Source: Circinella umbellata (taxonomy: Eukaryota; Mucoromycota; Mucoromycetes; Mucorales; Lichtheimiaceae). From it: DNA of 64,000 bases. The position numbers were made by a program, and so were the translations under genes. A model generated the notes under the pieces. It saw only the letters and a list, made by a program, of their open reading frames with translations. It was not told the DNA's origin and did not search any database. Position 1 is the stretch's first letter. Each line of letters opens with the position of its first letter. Below, piece after piece: positions 23,254 to 35,470 of this stretch. The DNA is taken from positions 124,001 to 188,000 of the forward strand of contig JAIWNF010000015.1 in the NCBI GenBank assembly GCA_025093555.1, written 5' to 3'.

Positions 23254-23340
23254 AACCGATGACCCAGTTACCCATGGGGAGGTCGGGTCCTGACGCAATA
23301 ATGCCACCTCCACGTGGTAGGGCCTGTCCACGTAGCTTAA

Positions 23341-25390
23341 TTTTTCTTAAAAAAAAGTCGCGGCCAAGAGCATTGCAACTTTTATAATAAATATTTTACC
23401 ATAATGTGTTTGTGAACCATAGGGTTTTTACTTAGAATGATTTCTTTCTTTGTTTTTTTTATTACGTACGTATTAATAATATAAATGAATTGTTTTTCTT
23501 TTATCATTTTAAAAATGTAATGTCATCTTTTTATAATAATTTACATGTTCGTATAAAGTAATGTAAAGCCTAAGATAGAAATTTAATTACTGGTTACTAT
23601 GACATAACGATCTGACAGATTTTTAGTTGATAAGATTCCCAATGATTGGATCAACTGCATAATGCAAACAGTAGTTAGGAAAGTGTAATATTTAAATTGA
23701 ATATATAACTACGTACATACAAAAAAAAGTTTTCTTTCCTTTTCTGACATGACAGTAGTGCACATATACATATACATATACAGTCCAACTGAAGTAAATA
23801 GTCTACGTAGCTATGCCAAAATAATTAACTTTCTTGTAAACAACCACAGCGAAACTAATAAGTTCGCATGACAAAGAGCTGCTAATGCAACCCATTATTG
23901 TAGTTACCCATCGGTGATGTAAAACAAACTATGCTACAAATGCGAAGATAGAACACAACAAAATAATTGAAAATCGAAGAAACCACGTAGAATATATATA
24001 TAATAAATACAAAACAATAAATTTAATACCTTTAAACTACATGCGCATGCAGATGGTCTTTTTTAAAAAATTGCACTGGCACTTTTTTAAAAGCTACTGT
24101 TGAGAAACCATTTCCTTAATACTCAAAATGTTGCCTTATTGAATAAAAAAAATGATTTTTTTTGCGCCACTTGTTAACCAAATCACTCTACATAAAGAAG
24201 CATGTTGAACTTTATTAGCGCGTGATACAGATGCGTTTTTAAAGATCAAATAATTTACTATCCAGTTTTAGTGAGGGGTGTCTAATACCATTTTACTACG
24301 TATATGTTCTTTTATACCAGCATTATCAACGAGCAGACACAATGCGTATCTACAGTAAATTAAACATGACAAGTATTCCGTTATAGCAGGATTTCATATA
24401 TATGATATATACTTTCAACAAGAACAAAAAAAAACCTATTTTCGATACATGGGGATAGTTAAACTAATAAATACTGAGTTTCTCAAATATAAAATGATAA
24501 TAAAATAAAATAAATATTAAGCATACGTACGTAATATACAAAGCGTCAATAATGATAAGAAAGTGAATATGCATAGCTTTTAGGGGAAATTTCTTTTACG
24601 TATTTGGTTAAAAAATATAGTCTATAGCTGACGGTGTGTGTGCACTTTATCTATTACACTTTTCCAACATATAAACTTTACCTCTAAATAATTATATAAT
24701 ATAATGTTGTATTACACAAAGAGGGAGTGGCGGCATTTACACAACTGCAACGTATTGTTAAATTGCTGTTTGCATCAACAGATAAAGCACAATTGGGTTG
24801 ATCCAAAGATTGGGATTAGGGCAACTGGATAAAATGAAATAATCAATGGAAATAATATAGAGTTTTCCCCATTTCAATGAAGGAGGCTAGGACTTGGGTA
24901 TTATAAGAAGAAATGTGGAAGTTTATTTTTGGCCTTACATATATAATGCCAAACGACAAAAGTAAAAAACAGATACGTAATATAATCTTTTATCAAGCTG
25001 AAGTGAACAATTTAATCCTTATTTATACTATTTTACAATGATGCCTAATAATATTCAATACTTATAATAATTAATGTATTCTTGGTCGGTAATGCCTTTC
25101 AAAGAAATATGAACCCTAATTTCGATACAAACCTCTTTATTGACACTGTAATTTTCTAAACCTATGTATAAAAAAATGTCGGTTTTTTTTGGATGTACCG
25201 ACATATCATCACTTCAATATTCTCCCACAATAATCTAAAAAAAATATTACATGTGCAAGTGCTACACATAACCATTACCATTGAGTCATACATATAAAAC
25301 ACACATAGAATCATAATCCACGCAATCTGTGTGTATAATAAAAAGTTTATATTGAAAGAAATTAATAAAAAAAAAAGGCCAGTGTATCAG
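23341..25390. other. Intergenic, no gene seen
   Basis: AT-rich with many short palindromic TACGTA sites; no open frame with coding character. Confidence 0.5.
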
Positions 25391-25394
25391 TAAG

Positions 25395-25990
25395 TTGTAT
25401 CAATTTTAAACAACCCGACAGGAAGCACGACGAGAACGTTCATTGGCAAAGCTTCCCAAAAAAAAAGTATTCATTCCCTCAAAATCACCTGTATGTTGAT
25501 TCCAAATGGCGCGTATCTAAATAGATGAACGGATGAGAATGATTCTTGTCAAACATTATTCTTGCCACGCCGTCTTGCCAAATGGGTTCACCAGGTTGCT
25601 TAAGAATTACTTTCATCTATACTAGATCAATTGTGACAACCTTTCAACTTGAATCCAAAAGCCAAGTCACCATCATCCAGTTGATAATTAGAACCACATC
25701 AAAAACAAAGGTCCTTGTCACTGACATGGGATCATCCACTCCCGTTGGAATAGGTAGGTAACCTTGTTAAAAAGAAAATATGACAGGTATTGATGCCACT
25801 GGATGAAACTTTGCCTTGGAACTAACGTTTCACCTACCCAGTTAAAAATGGACGTATACATAAGATATTAGCGAACCGAGAGTACGTGAATTTTCAACTA
25901 TGGTTGAGAATAATTTGACAATGTGTCACTGCTGGTCCAATGCCTGGTAACGAATAGTAAAAACCCGAGTCTTGTTGGTCTTTCACAACA
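25395..25990 (-). pseudogene. Possible decayed gene, family unknown
   Basis: Minus-strand reading shows coding-like phrases in shifting frames (TGVDDPMSVTRTFVFDV, YQLDDGDLAFGFKLKGCHN, ILKQPGEPIWQDGVARIMFD, HPFIYLDTRHLE) separated by stops. Local base composition is richer in GC than its flanks. I do not recognise the family. Confidence 0.3.
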
Positions 25991-26706
25991 ACAATATGTA
26001 CATTATTAGAATATGTTTTCTATTTGGATTAGATATTTATGTCAATATTTTGGATCATCCTTAAAAACAGAAATTATAGTAACCCGCATAAAACTTTTTT
26101 TTTGCTGAGCCAACTAATTAATTTGTTTTAGCATCCACACTAAAAAATAATAACATTTAGTGGCATGGACTAATTCTTTTAATTGTCATGATACCCGAAT
26201 CAGCTCCGCAAAAAGAAAACCCCCCATTCTGTTTCGTTCGATAAAAAAAGAGAATACCTTAACATATTTTTATATCAATTTTTTATTATTATATTAGTAA
26301 AGTTCGATGGAGTACATTCATTTATACACCAAGCAAAAATTTTCTTTAGCACAAAATGAAATTCAATACTATCAAACACCAAAAGTTATTATAAAAAGAC
26401 TGTACGTAAGAGTAATTTTTTTTTGTTGGCATAATTTAAATAGCCAAGGAATAATACATATAGATATAGCTATAATTTATTTATCGAGAATAAAGACAAA
26501 AAAAAGAGATTCGAGGGAGGAGTAGGAAAAAGAAGTTACATTTTACAAAAGGATCTACTCTATTCAATACAAAATAAGAAGATAAAGTATAAGTTAGGGG
26601 GGATTTGATTTCTGGTTTTTTTTTTAAGATTTTATATAAATAATATCGGTGTTTTAGGAAAAAGAGGAAGAGAGGATCAAGATGGTGTCAAAAAGAAACG
26701 AGAAAT
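25991..26706. other. Intergenic / 3' flank, no gene seen
   Basis: AT-rich. The ORF at 26307-26525 has no supporting features. Confidence 0.45.
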
Positions 26707-27339
26707 TTAGTGGGAAGCACGGAAAACTCTCCAAGAGATGAGAGCAATCAACAAGAATTGAAGCAAAGGCAAGAGAGGTTGGTTCATAACAGCAGCACTT
26801 TCACCACCTTCGATGGATGAAGATGAAGAATCAGCAGCAGAGCCAGAAGAAGAAGCGTCAGCACCACCTGAAGCAGCAGCACCTCCAGTAGCATCGGCAC
26901 CGCCTGAAGCGCCAGCACCACCAGAAGCATCGGCACCACCAGAAGCATCGGCACCACCTGTAGCAGCAGCATCACCACCCGAAGCAGAAGCATCAGGACC
27001 TCCAGCAGAAGCAGAGGCATCTACACCAGCGGCAGGATCGGAAGGTTGAGCACCACCAGCGGCACCAGAAGGATCAGCACCAGCGGCAGGATCGGAAGGT
27101 TGGGCACCACCAGCGGCACCACCAGCGGGGTCAGAAGGACCAGCACCACCTTCGGCACCACCAGCACCACCAGCAGGATCAGCACCACCAGCACCAGCAG
27201 CAGGATCGGCACCACCTTCGGCACCACCACCACCACCAGCAGCAGGATCAGCACCACCAGCACCAGCAGCAGGATCAGCACCAGCAGCAGCTTCTTGACG
27301 CTTGACAAAGTTTTGATATTGAGCGTGATAGTCGACCAT
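26707..27339 (-). CDS. Ala/Gly/Pro-rich repetitive protein with C-terminal hydrophobic tail
   Basis: 210 residues, single ORF. Residues 1-17 (MVDYHAQYQNFVKRQEA) are unique. Residues 18 to about 165 consist of imperfect repeats of GGADPAAGAGGADPAGG and later GGADASGGA units. A Ser-rich SSGSAADSSSSSIEGGE stretch follows, then a hydrophobic helix (LLPLLQFLLIALISWRVF) and RASH. This resembles a GPI-anchored or tail-anchored surface protein, but a clear N-terminal signal peptide is missing; it may lie on an unseen upstream exon, or the protein may be tail-anchored. The KR at residues 13-14 looks like a Kex2 site. The repeats are much more GC-rich than the surroundings and read openly on several frames, so frame choice rests on the tail and the ATG context. 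Confidence 0.6.
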   Translation of the reverse strand: MVDYHAQYQNFVKRQEAAAGADPAAGAGGADPAAGGGGGAEGGADPAAGAGGADPAGGAGGAEGGAGPSDPAGGAAGGAQPSDPAAGADPSGAAGGAQPSDPAAGVDASASAGGPDASASGGDAAATGGADASGGADASGGAGASGGADATGGAAASGGADASSSGSAADSSSSSIEGGESAAVMNQPLLPLLQFLLIALISWRVFRASH

Positions 27340-30300
27340 TTTTGTTAAAAGTTAAAGTTTTTGTTGTTTAAAGAAGAAAGAGGATAGAAAGGAATTGGTT
27401 TTTGAATTGAATTGATGATAAAAAAAAAACTTTGAATAAACATCCATCCAGGTATTTATATATTTTTTTTTTGTTTTTGTTTGAAACATGATTTTGAACG
27501 CATATGGAAACTTTTTGGGATCGACTACTCAAATGAACTAAAAAAAATAGAAGCGAATTTCATCATTGGACTTTTGTTTTTTTTAGTGTAAAAAAAAAGA
27601 AAATAGTAGATTGCTTCTATACATAGAAACAAACAAGATTGAAAAAGTTGATGTTAAGTGTCTATGAGGCGGGGGGACACGATCCAATGTGTGTGTGTGT
27701 GAATGATGTTTATACTTATACATTGAACTCAATTAGAAACGCTTTTCTAAACCAAGGATATTCGTTATAATTGGGATTATTATTTCCTCCCTCCTTAACA
27801 TCCCATCATCAAACTAAAATAAACAAACCGTTTTTTTTTTGTCATAGGAGTTACTAAAAAAAAACCGATCTTTTTCTGTATAGTAGGTACAACAAATAAT
27901 AACAAGTTCTTTTAATTATGAAACAAGTTTTCTTTTTCATATATTTTTTATCAAGATTTTGACGAATTTCCTTTTTGTTTTTTCTACCAAAAATAACCAT
28001 AATAATAATAATATTCAATATGCTAAAAAGAAAAACTAGTTTATGCTTAGTATAATATACTATGTCATCATCCCTCAAGTCCAGAACAATTTAGAACAAA
28101 AACCAAACCCAGCATTTCTATTCTTTTCCCTTTTAGTCTTTAGTTTAACATTGGCATGAAAAAAAAAAAGAAAGCGTGTTTTTTTTCTGGATTACTCATA
28201 AAATGTCGATAGATGGGCTTGGCAATATATAATTTTCTCGGGCAGACAATGGGGGTGAGGGGAGGGCTACAAATTTCTGCATTTATTGTTTTCTTTCGGG
28301 TTTCATAAAATGATGAATGATGTCGTTGTCGATCAAAACAGATTGAAATAAATTATTCTACCAGTTCTCTCTCCCATCGCCGTTTTGCCTAAAAATAAAT
28401 TAGGTCTTCTTATTTACACAGTCTATTTTACTTATTAATTTAAATAAAATAAACGTTCCTCTTTTTATTTAGTGCATGAACCATTTGAAGAAATAACAAA
28501 AACAACATCATTGGGGGAGTGAAGGGGAATAACAACATTATGATTATAAACTAAAAAAGAAGAACATTTCTCCTTCGCATTAATAAAACTAGTACTAAAC
28601 TGGAAAAATGTAGAAATTCATTGGATTACTCCATTTATAGATTAGTTGATTTCTCACCCCTTCCCTCACTCCCCCACTCCTCATCATCTGAAAACAGTTT
28701 ACATTCAGATGAAAGAAATCCATGCTACCTCATGAAAATAACTATTAAGTTTATATTTTAGGTTGATTAAAAAGGATTTTATTTTTCGTCTTAAAATTCT
28801 AAAGGAATTCTTAAGGAAACACATGTTTTTAAGTTTGACAACCGTTTAAGCGACTGTTTATTTATTTATTTATCTTTTTCCAAAAATAAAAAAATTCAAG
28901 TATGAAACGAAGAAAGGTAGAAAACATGGTCGATCCCTTCCTTTTTTCTTAGCCGACGTCGATCTATTTTTAAAAAAAATATGCGGTCATCATGTGGGTT
29001 ATTTAATATGTAAACAGAAAGTCAAAAAAGTTCCAGGCAAATCCAAATAAAGAGAATCCCCGTTTTTAATAAACCAAAATATAATTCATGACTTAAGTTA
29101 ATATAGTGCGAGGTTATTCAGTTCCAAGTGACTTCAACAGTAGAAAGTTTTTTAAAGTTCTCTCATTATAAGTCATGGTGAAATGAGAACAAAAGATCCA
29201 GGGAATTAATAAGTTTATTGAGTTTCCGGAATTCGCAAATTCATTTTAGATCATGTGTAAAGTTTAGAAAAGAATGACCCGGCGGCATCTTCGTCAAAAA
29301 TATATGTACTTTACTTAGAAGATAATAGTAACCACATGGGATTAAAAGACTCTCCTCAAAACTAAATAATTTGTAATTAAAATTAGTTTGATCATCAATA
29401 CATTATCAATAACACCGTCTCCTTTTTATGGTTGTACATTTCAAATATTTTAAGCAAGCATTGTATTCAGTCTCGCATGATGTCTGTGCTACTTAAGACT
29501 AGTTGGTGTCGTTGGAAGGTAGAAACTAAAAATAATTGACGGATAAATGTACATCAAAACAAAACTAAATAACGGTTTGGAAAAAAAAAATTCCCAGTCA
29601 ATTATTTCAAACCAATGAGCTGTGCAATGAGAATTTTTTTTTTAGTTTGGGGTTTATGACGTTTTTGATATTCGTTTTCTGGGCTACAAAATTATTATTC
29701 TATGATATTCCATTAAGTACTTTATGATGAAGTTTCTTAAGGGATTTTTTATCATGATTGTACATGTTGTGCTTCAAATATTATCTAATTTATTTTTGTT
29801 AGGTTAATGCTTGTGTCACTCAAAAGGGGACAATCTTATGTTTTGATAAGAATAACAAATAACTTTATGATACAAACAGTTAAGATATCCCAACTCGTAC
29901 AGTATGTACTGGTCTTTTATCAAAATGATAGAATGTTTATACAGTTTTTATTTCTTTTGTGTACATATAATACCATGCATAAGTCTTTTACAATTCAAAA
30001 AATATATATTTCTCTTCCTCTTTTTCTTTATACGACATTAAAATGAATTATTTTCGAGATATACCTTTTTACTGCATGAAAGAAAAGCGATGTGATTAAA
30101 TCTTACGTAACAATGATGGCTGCAAAAAAAAATAACAACTAAGAAGAGGCGTCAAGGTAACTTACGCTTTCTTCTCTTACTTTTTTTTACGTACTCTTTA
30201 TATCGCGCTTGATAGTAACCTACTAGCTACCACATGCCTATCGGCGAAGGTCAATTCAGTCTTCCACTTTTAATAAAACATAAAGTTTAATCTAGTAACC

Positions 30301-30600
30301 TACTAGGGGGGGAAACGTACAGGTGGTATCAAGCACTCAGGGAAAAAGTTAGTATTTATTTTTAGCAAGAGGGGAGGCATCAAGACCATTTATTTCTTTC
30401 CTTAAATTTTTGTGAACGTGTGGAGGGAAATAATAGTCGTAGTTGTTGAGCCATGTGGTACGTGCAACGAAAGATTCTTAAACAAAAACCTGAACAAGAG
30501 TTAAATAACTTTCTTTATTTTAACTTCATGAATCGATTTTAAAAGTGAAAGTTTTGGGCACAACATTTAAATTTTACTATAAATAAACCAGTGGGCTGTT
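27340..30600. other. Long intergenic stretch, no gene seen
   Basis: About 3.3 kb of AT-rich DNA. The first 150 bp is the likely promoter/5' UTR of the minus-strand repeat-protein gene. ORFs at 27854-28078 and 29807-30046 show no domain or codon signal. Confidence 0.5.
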
Positions 30601-31103
30601 GTGCATTCAATTTTTTATTATTATTATGATTGTTTTATTTTAGGTGGTAGTAAAGCTAAAAGCACCATTTCCAATAAAAGGAAAAGAAAAAGCTGTATTG
30701 AACCAACGCCTCCCATAATTTGAATTATTTTGCATAATATTCAAATACCAGTGGAGAGTTGAATTCCGGATCCGACCTCGGCGAGCCCTTTACATCACAC
30801 ACCTCAATTAAATGAACTCTTTTATCCTCTAAAAAAAGCTATTCATGACTACTGAAACCGATTCAGACGATAGTCGAGTTTGTGATCCAGTGGCAAAGGA
30901 TGTAATTAACAACGTAACTGATAAGGTGCTTCGAGCTGCAAACCGTGTGGCGTCTGAAAGAATAAAGAAAATTGCACCTGCAAAGAGATCAAGAAAAAAA
31001 GAAAAAATCATCAAGGTTAGTTTTTTTTTATCTTACAAAGTGTTGGACACATTCTTTATGACAATTATTTTCAGCAAAAACGTATATAAGCAGGTCCAAG
31101 AAA

Positions 31104-32115
31104 AAGGGATCTTAGTACAATCCGGATTTATAAACCGATCCGTTTTTCATACGGATTGGATCCGATTTGGATTGTGTCTCAACGGATTCGGATCGGATTC
31201 GGATCGTAATTCTACAATCCGGATTGTAAACGGATTGAGATCTATGAATCCGTCGGATTTTTCTGATCTGTCATTATAATTATAGAGTAATGGATCAAAG
31301 TTTTAACAATGCTGTGGTAAGGTATATATATATTCAAATAAAGAAGAGAGTAAGTTTTTGTATATTATTATATACTTGAATAGAGCAGTTGAAAAGAAAA
31401 GTAGTAATGGCTTTAATATAGAAAAAAAAATATCTGAAAAGAAAAAAACAAAAATTGAAGATTAAAAAGAGAGATTAATGAACTTCATTATCATTTTTAT
31501 TAATCTAGTAATGATAAAGAGAATTATGAACTTTCATATGGTTGTAAACAGAAAGGTAAACTTATACCTCTTTTTTTTTTCAGCACACTACTCACCCCCA
31601 CAAAAAAAAAATCCACGTCATGTTATATTTCTACCACCACTATAACTTTTTTTTTCACTATAAAGTTTTTTATCACTATAACTTCTATAACTTTCCCACT
31701 ATAATATTTTTTCAACTATAACTTTCTTTTCCCATTGTAACTTCTTTTTTCCCATTATTATTATAACTTATTTATTTCCTATTATGTTTTTCAAACCAAA
31801 ATAATAAATAATGCACCTTCGATACCAATGTTTTACTTTTCTTAAACGATCTCAAACGACTACCATACACAATCTTGTAAAACACCTTCTCTCATGAAAA
31901 AATACTGTGACATCTACTATATAGCCTAAATTTTCATCTAATTGATTCTTTTGCATTATGGATTACGGATTCAATCCGGATTTTTACGAAACGGATTCGG
32001 ATTGCAATTCTCTAATCCGTGGACAATCCGGATTTCCGAAAATCCGATCCGTTTTAAAACGGATCGGATTCGAAATGGTGCCAATCAGATCCGGATCAGT
32101 CTACTAAGAACCCTA
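31104..32115. mobile_element. Non-autonomous hAT element, 1012 bp, 8-bp target duplication
   Basis: The ends are AAGGGATCTTAGTAC (left) and, reverse-complemented, TAGGGTTCTTAGTAG (right): 12 of 15 match, with the A/G-rich hAT-type terminus. The direct repeat CCAAGAAA flanks both sides (31096-31103 and 32116-32123), the 8 bp expected for hAT. Both subterminal regions (about 31120-31265 and 31960-32100) are packed with ATCCG/CGGAT motifs in both orientations, typical hAT transposase-binding sites. The interior is AT-rich with no transposase. Confidence 0.85.
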
Positions 32116-32660
32116 CCAAGAAAATGATAATATTTTCGTATCAAATTCCAATGAATCCGTAGCAAGTATATTTAAAAGCGAAGCGTTGAAATTACGTGAA
32201 AATTATTACAATCTTGACTACCACAAGCAAGCTGTTGTCGCGTAGGTTGACTATTCGTTTATACAAAAGGTTTAACGAGCTATACTAACCATTTCTTTAA
32301 ATCTACTAGTCTCGGTCTTAACTCCATTCTCGATTTGACACCACAAAAAAAAAAATCCAGACCCACCACCGCAAAAATATTTGTATTCTGACAAGGATTG
32401 GAATGAACTGATTAAAATGTTTCCACGACAAGGCTTTCGTGATGTAGTGTCACGTTACAACGATAATATTTTTGAAATTGAAAATGTGAGTATTTTTTAA
32501 TTATGTGGTTTGAGGTATAAAGTTAATGGGTGCACGCAGTCGATATGGGACCTGACATCCAATAGTATAGTGAAAATTGAGGGCTAACCAAATACCATCG
32601 CCTCATACCATCTATATAGCTTGCGAGAATTGATTTAAAGGGAGCACGTCATTTGGCCAA

Positions 32661-32820
32661 CAAGTGTAGAAAAAAGTTCACTTTTTGCACGCCTCTCAGC
32701 CTAAATCCCACTATAATTTTACTATGTTTTTAACCCCACTTTTTGCACACCCCCGGTTTTTGCTTCTTCGGTACATGGGGGTGTGCAAAAACCGGGAGTG
32801 CAAAAAACGAGGTTCGACTG
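32661..32820. mobile_element. pogo-like MITE in an intron of copy B
   Basis: The right end GAGGTTCGACTG abuts TA (32821). Inverted TTTTTGCAC...GTGCAAAAA arms and an inner 12-bp stem TTGCACACCCCC/GGGGGTGTGCAA are present. The left end is decayed, so its boundary is approximate. It is related to the elements at 14400 and 34889. Confidence 0.55.
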
Positions 32821-33877
32821 TATATATTCAATCTATGCATATTTGTAAGTCAAATTTTTTCTCGTCAGCTTTTTTTGACAAATGTCATAAATTTCTTTGA
32901 ACAAAATCTCACACAACTTTTTTTAGGATGGAATTTATTGAATACCATCAATATGTATTTGATGACCAGTTGGATATTACTGAAAATGATTTTGCTATCA
33001 AGCTATGGGGCCCATTCCTCGAAAAGGTTTATCGTGCAACAAATTTGAGGTGCAAATGGTGAGGATCAATTCACGCTACACTCATACGATTTGATTGGTA
33101 TATAAATGAGGCTAACCAAATATCTTCAGGGGGGAATCAATGGGGGATTCTTGTGATGTTACGAATAGTCCTGGATTCAAGGTCGATTTACGAATTGTCA
33201 AAGACACACTGGCTCGTAGAAAAAAAGAAGCTGATAAAGGAAACGTGGAACTAGCACGAAAGGATTGCTCTTTATCTAAAACGTGTAGCGACCGGACAAA
33301 ACTTTTAATAGAATCGAAATGTGTTCTTGATCGACTTAATGATGAACATTCTCACTTGGATGTCAAAGATATTAAGGTGCCAGCATTGCAACTTTTAGGT
33401 AAGCTATTGCTCTTGCCAAGTGGAACCTTGGTAAAATCAATTGTTGGTTTTTAATCTGTAATCAATATTTAGGAGCCAAGGCTCGTATGCATACTTTACG
33501 AGTTGTTGGAGTCGGAATGTATGTGGGAATAAAAGAAAAAGGAGCCACTGTACCAAGCAAGGCTGATGATATTACTGAATTCCGTCCTGTGGTAAATTTG
33601 CTATATAGTTTCAGGGTAATTATATATGTTTATACATGTATGTGAGTGTAGGAGTGAGTGTGTAATTTTCGTGGAAAAGTTATTATTGTTATTGTTCCAT
33701 CCTAACATTTCCCTATTGTTATAGAAACTGACTTTGAACTTGGTGGAATGCACCTTAGCCAAGAACAATAATGATGATAGTGATGATGAGAGTGATGGTA
33801 GTGATACCAGTGATAATGATACCAACAAAAATGATAGTGATAGCAGTGACGAGGGTGAATGGACACGAGATACTTAG

Positions 33878-35370
33878 ATTCCCCCCAGAGACAAAAAAAG
33901 GGAAGAATTCCAGCAGCTCCAAGTTTTTTCATTTATTCTGATTGATTTCTATATTGATCTCTACCAATGTGTTCCCTATTTTTCTCATTCTCCAAACTCT
34001 GTTGTTCAGTTTCGTTTAGTTGGCTCAAATTTAGATGTGTGGCTTACTTTCGAGATGGTGGCTCACGTCTTTCTTCTGTGGCTAAATTCAATTTCCAATC
34101 CTGTAAAAATAGTTCGCGCATAGAATGACAAAGCGCCTGCATTATATAATCTTCATGAATAAATAACGCGACGTTTTTTTTTTCCAAATTAGATGAGCGT
34201 GTTGATAGCCAAGCTTCTAATGATATAATTCTCACGAAAAAGTCCCATAACTAAAATAACCTCACCTGGTTTCCGTGAAAAATATTTTTCAATTGACAAC
34301 AAACTTATAGTATGTTTTTGTCTCTCCAATGATGGATGTTTAAAAATCACTTTATTCTATTCAAAATAGTTTAACCTTCTTATTTTCAACATCCATAGTT
34401 ATGAAACGGACAATTAGAATTGGGTGACGTTTTTGAGTTAAAACAACATTGGGAGTCATTTGGTTACTGAAGCATATTCTGACGACTTCTTGGACGTCTA
34501 ATGGCCGGACAACCTTTGGTGAAGGGTGTTCATACCCAAATTAAAGTTGCTTCTTTAAAGTATGTATGCATTGAGCAAGTACGATGGAATGATGTTTGAT
34601 ATATAAACTACTAACGATATTATTATTTATCCTTTGCCAGATTATCTACATCAAGAATAATGAATTACACTCATCATTCTGTACGTAACTCAAGTGTTTC
34701 GTAAAGAATCCAATAAAAAGCTGTATGTGGGAAGACGTAAAAGTCACTTGTAATCTTATATTACCCGAAGAATTGACCAATGCGTCAAAAGATTTGTATT
34801 GAAGGTAACTTCAAACTCACAAAAACTAATATATTCTAATAACAATGATGGCGCAACTATTCATACTAAGTGATTGCATTGTTTTATATAGTAGACCCCC
34901 AGTTTGTCTTTTTGCAAGGTGATACTTTTTTCAAAAAAAGTTGCGGAACCTGGGGTTTTCAAATTAACGAGAGTGCAAAAAGTTGGGGGGGGGGTTCACT
35001 GTAAGTAGAAAGCAAAAGAACCTGATGGGACTATTATCAAGTCGAATCTCCACCTTGTTTGTTATAGACTAATCCTGTCTATTGTCAGGTCAATAAATGA
35101 TACAGTAGAAAAAGTGATTAATTTTTTTTATTTTTCTAGGCCAGAAGCCCTTTTATTACTGCTGAACCAGCTTGTACAACTCAAGTAATCCTGAGTTCGC
35201 TTTTACCAAGGTCTGCCTGTTATTACGTCTGTAACATTGCTTTACGTATGCGAAAGAAAAGTTAGACAAAAACTGGAAGTACTGGATGTTATCCAGTGCA
35301 ATATCCAATCACTTTTCCGATAAAAATATAAACAAAAACGCCCATGGTTCACTAAGTGGATTTACATTTA
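33878..35370. other. Degenerate spacer with a MITE; possible upstream exons of copy C
   Basis: There is no continuous frame. Short exon-like pieces bounded by splice-like sites (for example around 34450-34560) may belong to copy C. The MITE at 34889-35001 lies inside. Confidence 0.35.
34889..35001. mobile_element. pogo-like MITE, 113 bp
   Basis: The left end TAGTAGACCCCCAGTTTG and the right end (reverse complement) CAGTGAACCCCC...AACTTTTTGCA are imperfect inverted repeats with TA at both outer edges. Internal TGCAAAAAGTTG matches the 32661 element. It contains an 11-12-nt G run. Confidence 0.6.
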
Positions 35371-35373
35371 TAG

Positions 35374-35439
35374 AAATTTGCCCGGGTGCTTGATGAGGAT
35401 CTGCGCTCCAGCTGTTTGGTTGTTGAAGAGTATGTATTG

Positions 35440-35470
<31 letters not shown>

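Larger units (their letters stand above)
30845..33877 (+). pseudogene. Multicopy family member (copy B), disrupted by a hAT element
   Basis: The ATG at 30845 opens an acidic-then-basic N terminus (TTETDSDDSRVCDPV... to RSRKKEKIIK). The frame is open to 31103, where a 1012-bp element begins, and resumes in the same frame at 32124 (NDNIFVSNSNESVAS...). Later exons: 32310-32485 (KDWNELIKMFPRQGF), 32927-33058 (DITENDFAIKLWGPFLEKVY), 33130-33398 (FKVDLRIV and charged helices), 33473-33615 (MHTLRVVGVGMYVGIKEKG) and 33725-33877, an Asp/Ser-rich acidic tail. Besides the element, an A11 run at 32345-32355 puts the frame off by one, and the junction into 32927 has the wrong phase. Core motifs match copy A. 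Function is unknown. Confidence 0.65.

Noticed and set aside
26784..27348. Four additional overlapping ORFs on both strands in the Ala/Gly repeat region
   Set aside because: They are shadows produced by the GC-rich triplet repeat; only the frame with an ATG, a unique N terminus and a membrane-tail C terminus was kept.
31075..31103. Intron 31016-31074 in copy B (good GTTAGT and TTTTCAG borders)
   Set aside because: Removing it shifts the frame by two, whereas the unspliced frame stays open through the hAT insertion site; left unresolved and not used in the model.
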